From: Methanococcoides methylutens MM1 | GTDB taxonomy: Archaea; Halobacteriota; Methanosarcinia; Methanosarcinales; Methanosarcinaceae | Direction: 5' to 3' | Assembly (NCBI RefSeq): GCF_000970325.1 | Contig: NZ_CP009518.1 | Location: 1,860,001-1,924,000 of the forward strand | Length of the DNA: 64,000 bases | Shown: positions 37,220 through 48,473 of the stretch, piece after piece | Numbering within the stretch: the stretch's first letter is position 1 | How the letters are laid out: each line of letters opens with the position of its first letter | Notes under the pieces: generated by a model | What the model saw: only the letters and a program-made list of their open reading frames with translations | The model's database searches: none | Told to the model about the DNA's origin: nothing | Position numbers and translations under genes: made by a program

Positions 37220-37347
37220 AAAGATCACACAAACCTATGAAAATAAATTGGAAGTATAAGATAGGGTTAATAATCGGTATCTGTGTTAAAGTTTACTCCA
37301 CAGAAATATGAAATTTAAAAAAAATGAAGAAGGATCCGGACCTGCCA

Positions 37348-38547
37348 TCAAGAATTAACAGGGCCCGGAGCATCATCAGAAATAGCAGTTTCAAAGGCGT
37401 CTTTCACCTTATTGAAAAAGCCTTTTCCACCTTTTGATCCGGAGGACTTGCTGCCACTGAGCTTATCGAGCTCTTCCAGAAGACCTCTTTGCTTGTCATT
37501 AAGATTTGTCGGTGTTTCAACAACGACTTTCACAAGCTGGTCACCCTGACCGTGCCCATGAAGATGTGGCATGCCTTTTCCTTTCAGCCGAAGTACTGAA
37601 TGGGTCTGGGTTCCCTCTTTGATCTTCATCTTGACCTTGCCGTGAAGTGTCGGAACCTTTACCTCTGCTCCAAGAGCTGCCTGTGAGAACGTTATCGGAA
37701 CCTCATAGATGATGTCATCACCAATACGATCAAATTTCTCATGAGCCTTTACATGGATCACAACATATAGATCACCAGGTGGTGCACCAGGACTTCCTGC
37801 TTCACCTTCGCCAGTCATCTTCAGACGCAAACCAGTATCCGCCCCCTTTGGAACACGTACCTCGAGCTTGCGCACTTTCTTCTGCTTGCCTGATCCTTTA
37901 CAGACGGGACAGGGAGATTCGATTATCTGACCCCTGCCGTGACAATCATCACATGTAGTAGTGGTCATGAAGTTACCAAGAGGCGTTCTTCTTGCATGGG
38001 TCATCTGGCCGCTGCCATGACATTTCGGACATGTGGTCGGACTTGTACCTTCCTTTGCACCGGTACCACCGCAAGTTTCACAGTTCTCTGCTCTTGGAAC
38101 ATTGATCTTCACCTGCTCACCAAAAGCAGCCTGCTCAAGCGTTACAGCCAGGTCATACCTCAGGTCGGAACCTCTTACAGGACCCTGCCTGCGACGACCT
38201 CCGCCACCAAAACCTCCGAACCCACCAAAGCCGCCTCCGAAGATGCTTCCAAGGATATCACCAAGGTCCTCAAAACCGCCAAAGTCGGCATTTCTGAAAA
38301 TATCTTCTGTGCTATATCGACCGTCTATACCTGCATGGCCAAACCGGTCATACTGGGCCCTCTTCTCTGTATCGGAAAGCACAGCGTAAGCTTCGGATAT
38401 CTCCTTGAACTTTTCTTCAGCACCATCATCCTTGTTCTTGTCAGGATGATACTTCATCGCGAGTTTGCGGTATGCTTTCTTGATATCGGTCTCAGAGGCA
38501 TCCTTGGATACACCAAGTATTTCGTAATAATCACGTGTGGTCGACAT
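37348..38547 (-). CDS. dnaJ: Co-chaperone DnaJ
   Basis: Type I Hsp40 of 399 residues: J-domain with HPD ([11 protein letters not shown]), Gly/Phe-rich segment ([13 protein letters not shown]), four zinc motifs [24 protein letters not shown] and CPVCKGSG, and the C-terminal substrate domains. Stimulates DnaK ATPase and holds unfolded protein. Last gene of the grpE-dnaK-dnaJ cluster; a T-run on the minus strand follows its stop (near 37318). Confidence 0.97.
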   Translation of the reverse strand: MSTTRDYYEILGVSKDASETDIKKAYRKLAMKYHPDKNKDDGAEEKFKEISEAYAVLSDTEKRAQYDRFGHAGIDGRYSTEDIFRNADFGGFEDLGDILGSIFGGGFGGFGGFGGGGRRRQGPVRGSDLRYDLAVTLEQAAFGEQVKINVPRAENCETCGGTGAKEGTSPTTCPKCHGSGQMTHARRTPLGNFMTTTTCDDCHGRGQIIESPCPVCKGSGKQKKVRKLEVRVPKGADTGLRLKMTGEGEAGSPGAPPGDLYVVIHVKAHEKFDRIGDDIIYEVPITFSQAALGAEVKVPTLHGKVKMKIKEGTQTHSVLRLKGKGMPHLHGHGQGDQLVKVVVETPTNLNDKQRGLLEELDKLSGSKSSGSKGGKGFFNKVKDAFETAISDDAPGPVNS

Positions 38548-38613
38548 TAAATCTCCTTCAGGAATAAATTAAGATGCAGATTGGAAGCATCTGCACCTAT
38601 ACATTCAAGATAT

Positions 38614-40473
38614 TTATTTGTCTTCGTCGACAACCTCATAGTCCGCATCAACGACAGTTTCATCGGATCCGGCATCTGAAGCGGATGCATCAGCCCCTTC
38701 AGAAGCTTCTGCTCCTGCAGCTGCCTCCTGCTGTGCCTTCTCATACATTGCAGCAGAGACCTGGTAAACAGCTTCCTGCAATGCCTCGGTCTTTGTCTTG
38801 ATAGCTTCGGAATCCTCACCCTCGAGAGCCTCTTTCACTTCAGTGATAGACTGTTCGATGGTTGTCTTCTGCTCATCAGTTGCAACATCTCCGGCCTCTT
38901 TGAGGGTCTTCTCAGCAGCATTCACAAGAGATTCTGCATTGTTCCTTACCTCGACCTCTTCCTTGCGAGCCTTGTCCTCTTCTGCATGAGCTTCAGCGTC
39001 CTTTACCATCTGGTCGATCTCCTCATCGGACAATCCACCAGGCTTCTGGATAGAGATAGACTGCTCTTTGCCGGTTCCAAGGTCCTTTGCATTTACATGA
39101 AGGATACCATTGGAATCGATGTCAAAGGTAACTTCGATCTGTGGCATTCCTCTTGGTGATGGTGGTATTCCGTCGAGCACAAAGCGTCCAAGGGTCTTGT
39201 TAGCAGAAGCAACTCCCCTCTCACCCTGAAGGATATGGATCTCCACAGATGGCTGGTTGTCTGCAGCAGTTGAGAATATCTGGCTCTTCTTTGTAGGAAT
39301 GGTAGTGTTCCTCTCGATAAGAGGTGTTGCAACGCCTCCGAGAGTCTCGATACCGAGTGTCAGAGGAGTGACATCGAGCAACAGGACATCGTGGACCTCT
39401 CCACCAAGCACACCGGCCTGGATAGCTGCACCGACAGCAACTGCTTCGTCAGGGTTGATGTTCTTGTATGGGTCCTTTCCGATGAAGTTCTTAACAACAT
39501 CGTATACTGCTGGTATCCTTGTGGAACCACCAATAAGAAGTACCCTGTCGATGTCCTTTGGAGTGACCTTTGCATCACTGAGTGCCTGCTTCATGGAAAC
39601 AAGTGTCTTTTCCACAAGGTCTTCGGTCATCTTCTCGAACTGTGCCCTTGTAATATCAATATCAATGTGTTTTGGCTGGCCGTTGGAATCTGCTGTAATG
39701 AAAGGCAGGTTCACGTTGGTGGAAGTTACACCGGAAAGCTCGATCTTTGCCTTCTCAGCAGCATCGCTCAGACGCTGGAGTGCAGCCTTATCATTTGAAA
39801 GGTCGATGCCCTCAGCCTTCTTGAACTCCTCGATGAGATGTTCTGTGATCCTGTGATCAAAGTCATCACCACCAAGGTGAGTGTCTCCACTTGTTGAAAG
39901 CACTTCAAAGATACCATCACCAAGCTCGAGAACGGATACATCGAAAGTACCGCCACCAAGATCGTATACAAGGATCTTGTGGTCGCCTTCCTCTTTGTCG
40001 AGACCATATGCAAGGGATGCTGCAGTAGGCTCATTGATGATCCTCATTACCTCAAGTCCGGCAATTGTACCTGCATCCTTGGTTGCCTGCCTCTGGGAAT
40101 CGTTGAAGTAAGCAGGTACAGTGATTACAGCCTGTGTGATGGACTCACCAAGGTATGCTTCAGCATCGTCCTTGAGCTTGCGAAGTATCATTGAAGAAAC
40201 TTCCTGAGGAGTGTAATCCTTGTCGTTCAGGTTTACCTTGTAATCCCCTTCACCGATGTGGCGCTTAATTGAGCTAACACTGTTATCAGGGTTGGCGATC
40301 ATCTGCCTCTTTGCGACCTGCCCTACAAGTTTTTCTCCCTTCTTTGAGAATCCGACCACTGAAGGAGTTGTCCTTCCGCCTTCCGCATTAGGTACAACAG
40401 TAGGTTTTCCACCTTCGATTACAGCCATACATGAATTCGTAGTTCCAAGATCAATACCTAGTATCTTTCCCAT
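38614..40473 (-). CDS. dnaK: Chaperone DnaK (Hsp70)
   Basis: 619 residues: ATPase domain starting [13 protein letters not shown] with [19 protein letters not shown] (key part [10 protein letters not shown]) and [12 protein letters not shown], then the substrate domain and an acidic C-terminal tail ending [11 protein letters not shown]. Archaeal DnaK is thought to have come from bacteria, and this organisation matches. The gap to grpE contains AT-rich DNA that may be a second promoter. Confidence 0.98.
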   Translation of the reverse strand: MGKILGIDLGTTNSCMAVIEGGKPTVVPNAEGGRTTPSVVGFSKKGEKLVGQVAKRQMIANPDNSVSSIKRHIGEGDYKVNLNDKDYTPQEVSSMILRKLKDDAEAYLGESITQAVITVPAYFNDSQRQATKDAGTIAGLEVMRIINEPTAASLAYGLDKEEGDHKILVYDLGGGTFDVSVLELGDGIFEVLSTSGDTHLGGDDFDHRITEHLIEEFKKAEGIDLSNDKAALQRLSDAAEKAKIELSGVTSTNVNLPFITADSNGQPKHIDIDITRAQFEKMTEDLVEKTLVSMKQALSDAKVTPKDIDRVLLIGGSTRIPAVYDVVKNFIGKDPYKNINPDEAVAVGAAIQAGVLGGEVHDVLLLDVTPLTLGIETLGGVATPLIERNTTIPTKKSQIFSTAADNQPSVEIHILQGERGVASANKTLGRFVLDGIPPSPRGMPQIEVTFDIDSNGILHVNAKDLGTGKEQSISIQKPGGLSDEEIDQMVKDAEAHAEEDKARKEEVEVRNNAESLVNAAEKTLKEAGDVATDEQKTTIEQSITEVKEALEGEDSEAIKTKTEALQEAVYQVSAAMYEKAQQEAAAGAEASEGADASASDAGSDETVVDADYEVVDEDK

Positions 40474-40567
40474 GATAATACCTCACTTGTCTTTGATAAT
40501 TAAGTAATTAACAGAAATTTTGTTCTCTTTACAATATTATACAGGTTGTTTCCTGTAATATTAAATG

Positions 40568-41143
40568 TCAGTTCTCATCCGGATTATCTGCAATTGTTAC
40601 CATTGCATGACGTATGACCTTTGAGTTCAGCTCATAACCAGGCTTGCACACATCAACAACATGGTGGTCAGGATGTTCCGTGGTCTGGACGTGCATCATT
40701 GCCTCGTGGAGATGCGGATCGAATTCCTTACCAACACAATCGATCTTTTTCAGGCCTTCTTTCTCAAGGATAGAGATGAATTGCCTGAAAACCATCTCAA
40801 CGCCCTCAATCACCGACTTAACATCGTCTGTCTTTTTAGCAGATTCAAGAGCACGCTCAAAATTATCATATACTTCAAGCATTTCCACCATCATGTTCTC
40901 AAGAGCGAACTTGCGGAACTCTTCTTTCTCACGAATACTTCGTTTCCTGAAGTTCTCGAACTCAGCCCTCTGGCGGATCAATTGCTCTTTAAGTTCCATG
41001 ATCTCAGAATCCGCAGATGTAGCAGCATTGTTGTCTTCGGAACCTTCACCTTTAAGGTTCTCCGACACATTTTCACCGCCACAGCAAGCGCACGAATCCT
41101 TCTCGTCTTTAGTTTTGCATTTCTTTCCAGATTTACCTGCCAT
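40568..41143 (-). CDS. grpE: Nucleotide exchange factor GrpE
   Basis: 191 residues. A long coiled coil (LKEQLIRQRAEFENFRKRS) is followed by the beta domain with FDPHLHEAMMHVQT and the PGYELNSKVIRHAMVTIAD ending. It releases ADP from DnaK. Unusually, the N-terminus has four cysteines (C9, C18, C20, C21) in a Lys-rich segment. First gene of the chaperone cluster. Confidence 0.95.
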   Translation of the reverse strand: MAGKSGKKCKTKDEKDSCACCGGENVSENLKGEGSEDNNAATSADSEIMELKEQLIRQRAEFENFRKRSIREKEEFRKFALENMMVEMLEVYDNFERALESAKKTDDVKSVIEGVEMVFRQFISILEKEGLKKIDCVGKEFDPHLHEAMMHVQTTEHPDHHVVDVCKPGYELNSKVIRHAMVTIADNPDEN

Positions 41144-41199
41144 TGATCACGACTCCGCCATAATTTATCAGCGGTATATTATAACAGCATGTGATTGTT

Positions 41200-41225
41200 T
41201 GTAGTTCTATAAATACTTTTCTATT
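41200..41225 (-). promoter_or_regulatory. grpE promoter
   Basis: On the minus strand AAAAGTATTTATAG (41207-41220) is a good BRE/TATA element about 70 bases upstream of the grpE start. A heat-shock operator is not evident to me. Confidence 0.55.
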
Positions 41226-41296
41226 TTGCAGGCAGATGAAACTAAAAAGAGAAAGATCAAAAACAAGCATCAATAAACGTCTTTGATCAAATCGTA

Positions 41297-41710
41297 TCAG
41301 GCATATTCTGCCTGCATCTTGTATGAAAGTAATTTAACAAGCAACATGCTGGCTATCATACAGATAGCAAGTGCCGATACCAAACGGTCCCATCCCAATA
41401 AACCTAATCCGTCATTGAGGACAAAATCAACGCCTCCAAAGAACGAAAAGATGGAGATAGTAGCCGCAAGCGATACAACACAACCGCCAATGAGCGCACC
41501 TATCTGGTCAGCTCCCCTCTTCTCAAAGAAGACTGAACCCACTATGAATACCACAGCAAAGATCAGCAATATAACCGAAGAAGGCATCGGGCTGATACCT
41601 GTAGACATGATGTTCATAACCCCAAGGGCCATACCTATCATGAAAATGGACATGGTCCCTGAAACAGCAAGTGCCTGCAAAAATGGATTATCTGAAATAT
41701 CCGCATTCAC
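41297..41710 (-). CDS. Four-helix membrane protein, unknown function
   Basis: The start is taken as GTG at 41710: it has GAGG nine bases upstream and a TATA-like TTTATATA (41743-41752) just before that. Longer ATG-started readings would run through the promoter. The 137-residue product has four hydrophobic helices (SGTMSIFMIGMALGVMNIM; VILLIFAVVFIVGSVFF; IGALIGGCVVSLAATISIF; LVSALAICMIASMLLVKLL). I do not recognise the family. It diverges from the methanofuran operon. Confidence 0.65.
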   Translation of the reverse strand: MNADISDNPFLQALAVSGTMSIFMIGMALGVMNIMSTGISPMPSSVILLIFAVVFIVGSVFFEKRGADQIGALIGGCVVSLAATISIFSFFGGVDFVLNDGLGLLGWDRLVSALAICMIASMLLVKLLSYKMQAEYA

Positions 41711-41895
41711 CTTTATATCCCTCGATCTGTAATTTGTATTGCTTATATAAATAATAATTGTTGGCATGCGAATTGGCCAAAGATGAAGAGAGAAGAAAAG
41801 GAAAGACGGAGAAAGAGAAGGAGAACTTAAGAGACCATCAGAAGCCATAGGAAAGCACAGTAAATAACAAATAAGATGATAGAATCTCACCTTAC

Positions 41896-42819
41896 ATGAA
41901 AATACTTCTTTCCGAATACGCAGTCAGCACCGGTATGGGCGGGACCTACCTCATAGAGGGTAGAGCGATGCTCCACACACTGGCATCAAGCTTTTCGCGC
42001 CTTGGACATGAGGTCATGTACACTTCAGCCGGCCCCACTATTGAACATGGCAGCCCGGTTGCTTCAACTGAAGAAGATATCAAAGAGGTCCTGGAAAAGC
42101 AGGCAAAGGACTGCGATGCTGCCCTTGTGATAGCACCTGAAGAACTACTGGCTGAGATAACGGCCATAATAGATGATAACACACTGAACCTGGGCTGCAC
42201 TTCCGATTGCATAGCAATTTGCTCGGACAAACTGGAATGCACGAGAAAACTGGAAAATACATCCGTTCCGGTCCCGAAGACCTATTCTTCTGACCAGGCA
42301 ATTCCTGAGGGGAAGCGCTGGGTCATAAAACCAAGGGATGGATGCGCATCTGAAGATACTTTCGTGTCCCACGACCCTGCACTTAATGAAGAACAGATAG
42401 CAACAGAATACATTGAAGGTGAACACCTCAGTGTAAGCCTCATATGCGGAAAAGAAACACTCCCTTTAACAGTTAACAAACAGATGATCGATATAGACCC
42501 CGAAAAAGACGACTCTTCTGTGGATTATTGCGGATGCACGACACCATATCCGACCGACCGGAAGCAGGAGTTATACGAAACAGCCATAGAGGCTACCCGC
42601 ATGCTTGGATGCAATGGTTACACAGGAGTGGATATCGTGCTGGGAGACAGGCCATATGTTATAGACATAAACCCAAGGCCTACAACATCCCTTGTAGGGA
42701 TCACAAAGATAATGGACAGGGAAATAGCGGAACTATTGATCGCAAATGCAATCGGAGAACCACTCCCACAGGTAAATATTACAGGGAATTACTCATTCAC
42801 CAAAGAGGAATTGATATGA
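41896..42819 (+). CDS. mfnD: Tyramine--L-glutamate ligase MfnD
   Basis: ATP-grasp enzyme joining glutamate to tyramine in methanofuran synthesis. The 307 residues show RWVIKPRDGCASEDTF (ATP-binding), TEYIEGEHLSVSLICG and VIDINPRPTTSLVG (Mg site), the last typical of this subgroup. It is followed by mfnF with an ATGA overlap and by mfnE, both of the same pathway, which supports the assignment. Confidence 0.88.
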   Translation: MKILLSEYAVSTGMGGTYLIEGRAMLHTLASSFSRLGHEVMYTSAGPTIEHGSPVASTEEDIKEVLEKQAKDCDAALVIAPEELLAEITAIIDDNTLNLGCTSDCIAICSDKLECTRKLENTSVPVPKTYSSDQAIPEGKRWVIKPRDGCASEDTFVSHDPALNEEQIATEYIEGEHLSVSLICGKETLPLTVNKQMIDIDPEKDDSSVDYCGCTTPYPTDRKQELYETAIEATRMLGCNGYTGVDIVLGDRPYVIDINPRPTTSLVGITKIMDREIAELLIANAIGEPLPQVNITGNYSFTKEELI

Positions 42820-43793
42820 GATACATAGGAATAGATATTGGCGGAGCCAATACAAAAGTTGCTTCATCTGACGGGGAGATCAAGGAACTCCTCTACATAC
42901 CCTTATGGAAGGACACAACACTCCCATCGGCCCTTAAAGAACTGGCAGAAAGGCTGAACCCCGATGGCCTGGCCGTCGTGATGACAGGAGAACTTGCAGA
43001 CTGTTTTGCTGACAAGGACGAGGGCATCAGCTTCATCATGGATGCTGTTAACAACGCTTTCGATTGCGAGATAAAATATGTTAACAACAGCGGACATTTC
43101 CAGGACAGCACCCTTAAGACAAGAGACCTTGCTGCTGCCAACTGGGCTGCATCTGCACGTCTTATCGGCAAAGAGGTTGGCGATTGCATCTTTGTAGACG
43201 TGGGCAGCACTACCAGTGATATAATCCCAATCAAAAACAGCAAACATCTGGCAGGATATACAGACTTTTCCAGACTTCTTCGAAGTGAGCTGATATATGC
43301 AGGAACCCTGCGAACGAACCTTGCAGCCCTGCTCAGGACAGTCGAACTGAAAGAAGGAACATGCAGAGTCTCATCCGAGCTCTTTGCCACCACTGCCGAT
43401 GCATATATGCTACTTGGCAATATCAACAGCGAACTATTCACATGCGAGACAGCTGATGGTGCCGGAAAGGACAGGATCGACTGCATGCGAAGGCTTGCAC
43501 GTGTCGTATGTGCGGATCTTGCAGAGATCTCCGAAGAAGACATCCTCATGATAGCAAGAGACGTTAAAGAAAAACAGATATCTCTTCTCTGTGAAGCAAT
43601 ATCCACTGTTGCGGAGAAGAACGGACTTGATACAATAGTATCAGCCGGACTGGGAGAGTTCATGATCGAAGAAGCTGCAATGCGACTTGGTCTTGATTGT
43701 TTCTCCACTTCCGACAAGTGGGGAGCTGAGATCTCAAAGGTATTCCCTGCCTATGCTGCAGCAAAGCTGCTTGAAGAAGAGAACAGGCGCTAA
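42816..43793 (+). CDS. mfnF: MfnF, furan-tyramine coupling enzyme of methanofuran synthesis
   Basis: 325 residues with a sugar-kinase/hydantoinase-like fold: IGIDIGGANTKVA at the N-terminus, CIFVDVGSTTSDIIPI in the middle and TIVSAGLGEFMIEEA near the end. The family enzyme condenses the furan diphosphate with gamma-glutamyltyramine. The ATG at 42816 overlaps the mfnD stop; an in-frame upstream ATG at 42528 lies inside mfnD and is not used. Confidence 0.87.
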   Translation: MRYIGIDIGGANTKVASSDGEIKELLYIPLWKDTTLPSALKELAERLNPDGLAVVMTGELADCFADKDEGISFIMDAVNNAFDCEIKYVNNSGHFQDSTLKTRDLAAANWAASARLIGKEVGDCIFVDVGSTTSDIIPIKNSKHLAGYTDFSRLLRSELIYAGTLRTNLAALLRTVELKEGTCRVSSELFATTADAYMLLGNINSELFTCETADGAGKDRIDCMRRLARVVCADLAEISEEDILMIARDVKEKQISLLCEAISTVAEKNGLDTIVSAGLGEFMIEEAAMRLGLDCFSTSDKWGAEISKVFPAYAAAKLLEEENRR

Positions 43794-43827
43794 GACCTAC
43801 GAATTACATAACAGGCAGAAGGTCAGA

Positions 43828-44460
43828 ATGAAAGTGGTCCTGAAGATAGGCGGCAGCCTGATGGAGCAGGCCGACACCCTGCTTAATGAAGTAGCTTCCC
43901 ACTTTAACGACAGGGAAAGTAAAGTAAAGGTAGTGGTAGTACCAGGCGGAGGGGCCTTTGCCAACGTCATCAGAGAAGCCAGCAGGACATATTCATTAAG
44001 TGAAGAAGCTTCCCACTGGATGGCAATATCTGCAATGGAACAATACGCATACCTGCTTAATGACAGGACAGACATTCCTTTGATAGATGATACGGAACAA
44101 ATTCCAGACGGATTCTCCATTCTGCTTCCATACCGGCTTCTCAAGGAAAACGATGAGCTAGAACATTCATGGGACGTAACATCAGACACAATTGCTGCAT
44201 GGATAACAAAACGAATTGGTGCCATGCTTGTCAAGGCTACAGATGTTGATGGAGTCCTGAATGGAGATGAACTGATAGAAGAGATCCCTGCCAGGGAGCT
44301 TGAGAGCATGGGAGAGACATGTACTGACCGCATACTGCCGAAAATACTGGCCGACTATCGAATGGACTGTACCATAATAAACGGAACTTATCCGGGAAGG
44401 GTCGTTGCTGCTATCGAAAGAAAGGCTGTAAAAGGAACGTACATCAAGGGGAATATTTAA
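43828..44460 (+). CDS. mfnE: MfnE, aminomethylfuran phosphate kinase
   Basis: Amino-acid-kinase-fold enzyme that phosphorylates the furan phosphate to the diphosphate used by MfnF. 210 residues with KIGGSLMEQA, VVPGGGAFANVIRE, TSDTIAAWI and KATDVDGVLNG, the ATP- and substrate-binding motifs. The ATG at 43828 has AGAAGGT upstream. Last gene of the mfnD-mfnF-mfnE unit. Confidence 0.87.
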   Translation: MKVVLKIGGSLMEQADTLLNEVASHFNDRESKVKVVVVPGGGAFANVIREASRTYSLSEEASHWMAISAMEQYAYLLNDRTDIPLIDDTEQIPDGFSILLPYRLLKENDELEHSWDVTSDTIAAWITKRIGAMLVKATDVDGVLNGDELIEEIPARELESMGETCTDRILPKILADYRMDCTIINGTYPGRVVAAIERKAVKGTYIKGNI

Positions 44461-44561
44461 ATTATATACCGAGTATGTACTGAAACCGTTATAGCTTATC
44501 GCGATACGAAGCGTTTCGTTCAAGCATTATACGCATTTACAGAATCAAAAGGAGAATTATA

Positions 44562-44726
44562 ATGGCAAAAGTTGAACAATGCACATCATGTGGAGTTCGC
44601 CTTGTCGAGACGGGATTCACAAGATTCCCTTGCCCGTCATGCGACACCGAGCTCGGAAGATGTACCAAGTGCAGACAACAGAGCAACCCATACAAGTGCC
44701 CTAAATGTGGCTTTGTAGGACCCTGA
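44562..44726 (+). CDS. Small zinc-ribbon protein upstream of aEF-1 beta
   Basis: A 54-residue protein with four cysteine pairs: CTSCG, CPSCD, CTKC and CPKCGF, enough for two zinc ribbons. Small proteins of this type next to aEF-1 beta are conserved in euryarchaea. An AAAGGAG ribosome site precedes the ATG. It lies nine bases before aEF-1 beta, suggesting a translation-linked role. Confidence 0.85.
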   Translation: MAKVEQCTSCGVRLVETGFTRFPCPSCDTELGRCTKCRQQSNPYKCPKCGFVGP

Positions 44727-44735
44727 GGAATGAAC

Positions 44736-45005
44736 ATGGGAGAAGTAGCAGCAACAATGAAGATAATGCCAGAGGGCGTTGACACAGATCTGGATGACCT
44801 GAAGAACAAACTCGAAGCAGCGCTACCTGAAGGCTCATCCATGTATGGATCAGAGATCGAGCCAGTAGCTTTCGGTCTTAAAGCACTCAAGTTAGTAGTC
44901 CTTGTAGGCGACCTTGAAGGCGGCACCGAGTCTGTTGAAGAAGCTTTTGCAGCAGTTCCTGGCGTCGAGAGTGTACAGGTTACCGATCTGGGCAGACCTG
45001 TATAA
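44736..45005 (+). CDS. ef1b: Translation elongation factor aEF-1 beta
   Basis: 89-residue guanine nucleotide exchange factor that recharges aEF-1 alpha with GTP. MGEVAATMKIMPEGVDTDL is the typical N-terminus, and EIEPVAFGLKALKLVVLVGD and AAVPGVESVQVTDLGR follow. The ATG at 44736 is seven bases after GAGG; an ATG at 44730 would be only one base after it. Confidence 0.95.
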   Translation: MGEVAATMKIMPEGVDTDLDDLKNKLEAALPEGSSMYGSEIEPVAFGLKALKLVVLVGDLEGGTESVEEAFAAVPGVESVQVTDLGRPV

Positions 45006-45017
45006 TCGCACAAAAAA

Positions 45018-45047
45018 ACCTTTTTCTCTTTTTTCTTTTCTTTTAAT
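45018..45047 (+). terminator. Oligo-T terminator after aEF-1 beta
   Basis: CCTTTTTCTCTTTTTTCTTT and more T/C directly follow the aEF-1 beta stop, upstream of the tRNA gene. Confidence 0.65.
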
Positions 45048-45084
45048 TACTTTAATATCTAGTGACAACGTTAAAGATCAGTAC

Positions 45085-45156
45085 GGGCTCGTAGATCAGG
45101 GGGAGATCGTTACGTTCGCAACGTAAAGGCCGCGGGTTCAAATCCCGCCGAGTCCA
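45085..45156 (+). tRNA. tRNA-Ala (CGC)
   Basis: A 72-base cloverleaf: acceptor GGGCTCG pairs with CGAGTCC including the G3-U70 wobble that marks alanine tRNA; anticodon stem TTACG/CGTAA with loop TTCGCAA, anticodon CGC (GCG codons); T-arm GCGGGTTCAAATCCCGC; discriminator A. CCA is not encoded. A TTTAATATC box about 30 bases upstream is a likely promoter. The DNA after the tRNA becomes clearly more AT-rich. Confidence 0.95.
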
Positions 45157-45720
45157 GTAAGAAAGTTTAGATAGACCCAAGAAGATATCGATTTTCTGCA
45201 AGAATTAGGCATATAATTCTCCACTTTTTGTACTTAACCTAAGTGGTATTTGTGTGGTTCTAGTCAGAAAATAAGCTGCCCTACATCAACTGGGAGAATT
45301 GATTTATGCAGCACTTGTATTTTGTCGAGGCGTGAGGTTCGAATCATATCCCCGCATTTTAAGAATGGGATATATAGGAGTTTGAAAAATCGGACTTTTT
45401 TGTACGCTAAATTTTTACTAAGTTATGTTTCATTTAGAAGGCATAAATTATTTATATAGACATCTTGACAGATCTAAAAGAATCTATTATTGTTTAAAAT
45501 TAAAAATTTTTCAGTTATATTTTACAAAAAATTCAAACTTTATTGAATTTATGAATAGACCTAACCTTGAAGAAATTCAGAGCTTTATTTTCTTTCTTTT
45601 AGGTAAGCTACTTTCTTAGTCAAATATAGTTAAAAATTTAAATTTTTTTTAGGATTTCTACAGAGCTCTTTTATTGATACATCTTCAAGTCTAAGAAGCA
45701 TCCAAAATCTGCTACAATGG
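45157..45720. other. AT-rich stretch without genes after tRNA-Ala
   Basis: 564 bp with only short, low-quality reading frames. It contains long A/T runs near 45480-45540 and 45620-45650. Near 45326-45356 a GGTTCGAATC string recalls a T-arm, but its flanks do not pair. I see no gene and no clear attachment-site duplication. Confidence 0.5.
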
Positions 45721-48168
45721 TCATTTTTCAGGCTCAGGATCAATGTTTGCGCGTTTTAGCCTCAATGAGTTAAGCACAACGGTTAGTGAACTCATTGCCA
45801 TTGCACCTGCTCCGATCATGGGGTGAAGTAATCCAAAGAAAGCTGCAGGTATAGCTATTGCATTATAAATCCAGGCCCAGAAATAATTCTCTTTGATCTT
45901 ACGGAATGTTGATTTTGACAATTTAATAGCAGAAACAACTGATTTGATGTTTCCTCTCACCAGGGTGATATCGGAAGATTCAATTGCTATATCGGTACCC
46001 GTACCGATGGCAATTCCGATGTTTGCCTGTTTGAGTGCCGGAGCATCATTGATTCCGTCCCCTACCATTGCAACTATATCATATTTTGATTGCAACTTTT
46101 TAATCTCATCAACTTTCCCACCAGGCAGGACATCGGAAATCACATAGCTGATACCAACCATTTTTGCCACAGCTTCTGCTGTCTTTCTATTGTCTCCGGT
46201 GATCATTGCGGTTTTTATGCCCATTTTCTCAATTTCCCGGATTGCCTGAATAGAATCTTCCTTGATAGTGTCTGCAATTGCGATGGCTCCTATCATTTTA
46301 CCATCCATTGCAACCAGTACAACTGTCTTTGCAGCAGCTTCAAGGTTATCCATTTTTTCTTCAAGCTCCTGATAATCCACAGTGAACATGGAAAGGATCT
46401 TTCGGTTTCCCACGATAATCTCATGGTTATTAATAAGCCCCTTCACACCTTTACCTGTAACAGATTCAAAATCCTTAACTTCATGAGTACTCGCTCCGTT
46501 CTCTTCTGCTTTCTTGATTATGGCAGATGCCAGAGGATGCTCTGAAACTGATTCCAAGCTTGCTGCATAGGATAATACTTCTTCTGATGACGAGGTACTA
46601 GAAACCAGGATATCAGTTACCTGAGGTTGGCCTTTTGTAATTGTACCTGTCTTATCAAAAGCGATGATATTTACATCTTTCATAGTCTGTATTGCCTCAC
46701 CACTGCGAATGAGAATCCCTCGCTGTGCTCCCCTTCCACTCCCAACCATCAGAGCTGTGGGAGTTGCCAGTCCAAGGGCACAGGGGCAGGAGATGACAAG
46801 TACTGCTGTTGTGGCAAGGAGTGCAAGTGTGAATAGAGGAACATTTGTATTACTCCAGGGCAAATCGAAATACTCAACTATCGATATATGAAAGTCAGGA
46901 AATAGCAGCCACGAGATCGATGCAGCTATGGCTATGATTATCACAGTAGGTACGAAATATCCGGTCACCCTGTCAGCAAACTCCTGGATCGGAACTTTTG
47001 ATCCCTGTGCCTGTTCGACCATGGTAATGACCTGGGACAGGAAAGTATCCTTTCCAACCTTTGTGACTTTTACATGAAGAAAGCCATGCTGATTGATGGT
47101 GGCTCCGATGACTCCATCACCTTCTTTTCTTTCAACTGGCATTGATTCGCCTGTAGCCATGGATTCATCCACAGTACTGCTGCCAGAAACCACAACACCG
47201 TCAGTCGGTATCTTCTCACCGGGTTTTATAATCATTATGTCATCTATATTAAGCTCTTTAACCGGGATCTCTTTTTCGATTCCACTCTCAATGATGCGGG
47301 CATTCTTGGCTTCTAGGGCAATCAGCTTTTTGATTGCCTGGGATGCCCTGCCTTTTGCTTTTGCTTCCAGATATCTCCCAACAAGGTGCAGTGCCATGAT
47401 CGTAGCTGCCATTTCTACAAATGTGGTTACCTGGAACCAGAAACCAAGCAAGCTGAGTAAATAAGGGATCAGGGAACCCATGGTTATGAGCGTGTCCATG
47501 TTGACAGTTCTGTGTTGCAGAGCTTTCCAGGTTGCTCTGTGGGTATCAGCACCTGCTATAAACACAGAGGGGATAGCCAGTATCAGGGTGATGATGAAAT
47601 AATATGGAACGGCCATAAAGAACATCTGACTCATCATGAGGACCATGATTATGCTGGCAAATATCGATGCAGTCCACATCTTACGTGCTGCTTTGTTTAT
47701 CGAAAGCTGTTCACGGTCAACTTCTTCTTCCTCTTCTTCTTCAAAACTCATCGTGTAGCCCGAATCATGAACAACCGCTTTCATATCGTCGATGGAGGTA
47801 GCAGAGGGATTATATGAAATTGTGGCTTTGGATGCAGCAAAATTAACATTTGCTTTCTGGACACCGGGAATTGAAGAAAGTGATCTTTCAACGGTTTGTG
47901 CACATGTTGCACAGGTCATATCACCGATGTTGGCAGTGATCGTCCTCGTTCTCTTACCTGCAGGAGTTGCACTGTATCCTGTATCATTAACAGCTTTTAC
48001 TAGCGCATTCTCATTTGTGATATCCGGGTCATATTCCACAAAAGCTTTTTCAGCAGGCAGATTGACACTAACAGATATAACACCATCTGTTTTTTTTAAG
48101 GCACCTTCAACCCGTTTTGAACACGAAGCACAAGACATTCCTTCAATCTCTAATACTGTCTTTATCAT
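45721..48168 (-). CDS. copA: Copper-exporting P1B-type ATPase with two HMA domains
   Basis: 815 residues. Two N-terminal heavy-metal domains carry GMSCASC and DMTCATC; after an acidic linker come the membrane helices with the Cu+ motif CPC ([16 protein letters not shown]), the phosphorylation site [10 protein letters not shown] and the [13 protein letters not shown] hinge. CPC with HMA domains indicates Cu+/Ag+ export. The start overlaps the upstream small HMA gene by four bases. First of two P1B ATPases in this block. Confidence 0.95.
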   Translation of the reverse strand: MIKTVLEIEGMSCASCSKRVEGALKKTDGVISVSVNLPAEKAFVEYDPDITNENALVKAVNDTGYSATPAGKRTRTITANIGDMTCATCAQTVERSLSSIPGVQKANVNFAASKATISYNPSATSIDDMKAVVHDSGYTMSFEEEEEEEVDREQLSINKAARKMWTASIFASIIMVLMMSQMFFMAVPYYFIITLILAIPSVFIAGADTHRATWKALQHRTVNMDTLITMGSLIPYLLSLLGFWFQVTTFVEMAATIMALHLVGRYLEAKAKGRASQAIKKLIALEAKNARIIESGIEKEIPVKELNIDDIMIIKPGEKIPTDGVVVSGSSTVDESMATGESMPVERKEGDGVIGATINQHGFLHVKVTKVGKDTFLSQVITMVEQAQGSKVPIQEFADRVTGYFVPTVIIIAIAASISWLLFPDFHISIVEYFDLPWSNTNVPLFTLALLATTAVLVISCPCALGLATPTALMVGSGRGAQRGILIRSGEAIQTMKDVNIIAFDKTGTITKGQPQVTDILVSSTSSSEEVLSYAASLESVSEHPLASAIIKKAEENGASTHEVKDFESVTGKGVKGLINNHEIIVGNRKILSMFTVDYQELEEKMDNLEAAAKTVVLVAMDGKMIGAIAIADTIKEDSIQAIREIEKMGIKTAMITGDNRKTAEAVAKMVGISYVISDVLPGGKVDEIKKLQSKYDIVAMVGDGINDAPALKQANIGIAIGTGTDIAIESSDITLVRGNIKSVVSAIKLSKSTFRKIKENYFWAWIYNAIAIPAAFFGLLHPMIGAGAMAMSSLTVVLNSLRLKRANIDPEPEK

Positions 48169-48374
48169 ATTTTCACAACCTCCTGACCAGTACCTATAAC
48201 GACCTGCCTGACCTCATCAATGGTCACTTTTTCGAGATCAAAGCTAACATTAGTATTGTTGTCCTCAAGGCTTTTTTGCACAGTTTTCGTACCTTCAAGT
48301 GAAGAACTGACACTTATAACCCTGCCATGGCAATGCATGCAGGTCATTCCATGGACATCGATCGTGACTTTCAT
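48165..48374 (-). CDS. HMA-domain copper chaperone coupled to copA
   Basis: 69 residues, a single HMA fold with [11 protein letters not shown] as metal site. The beta-alpha-beta pattern is otherwise degenerate compared with the second chaperone at 48474. Its stop overlaps the copA start (ATGA), so it is made together with the pump and likely delivers or senses Cu+. Confidence 0.88.
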   Translation of the reverse strand: MKVTIDVHGMTCMHCHGRVISVSSSLEGTKTVQKSLEDNNTNVSFDLEKVTIDEVRQVVIGTGQEVVKI

Positions 48375-48473
48375 ATTATCACATCAAAAAATAAAGGAAA
48401 TTAGGTTCGTCTGTCAATCAGTACTTTCAGTGCTGCCACGCAGCAAAAGTTAAAGCTATAAGGTCAAACAAGG

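Noticed and set aside
45326-45356. tRNA-like T-arm string after tRNA-Ala, possible attachment-site copy
   Set aside because: The bases flanking TTCGAAT do not form the 5-bp T-stem, and it does not match the tRNA-Ala 3' end.
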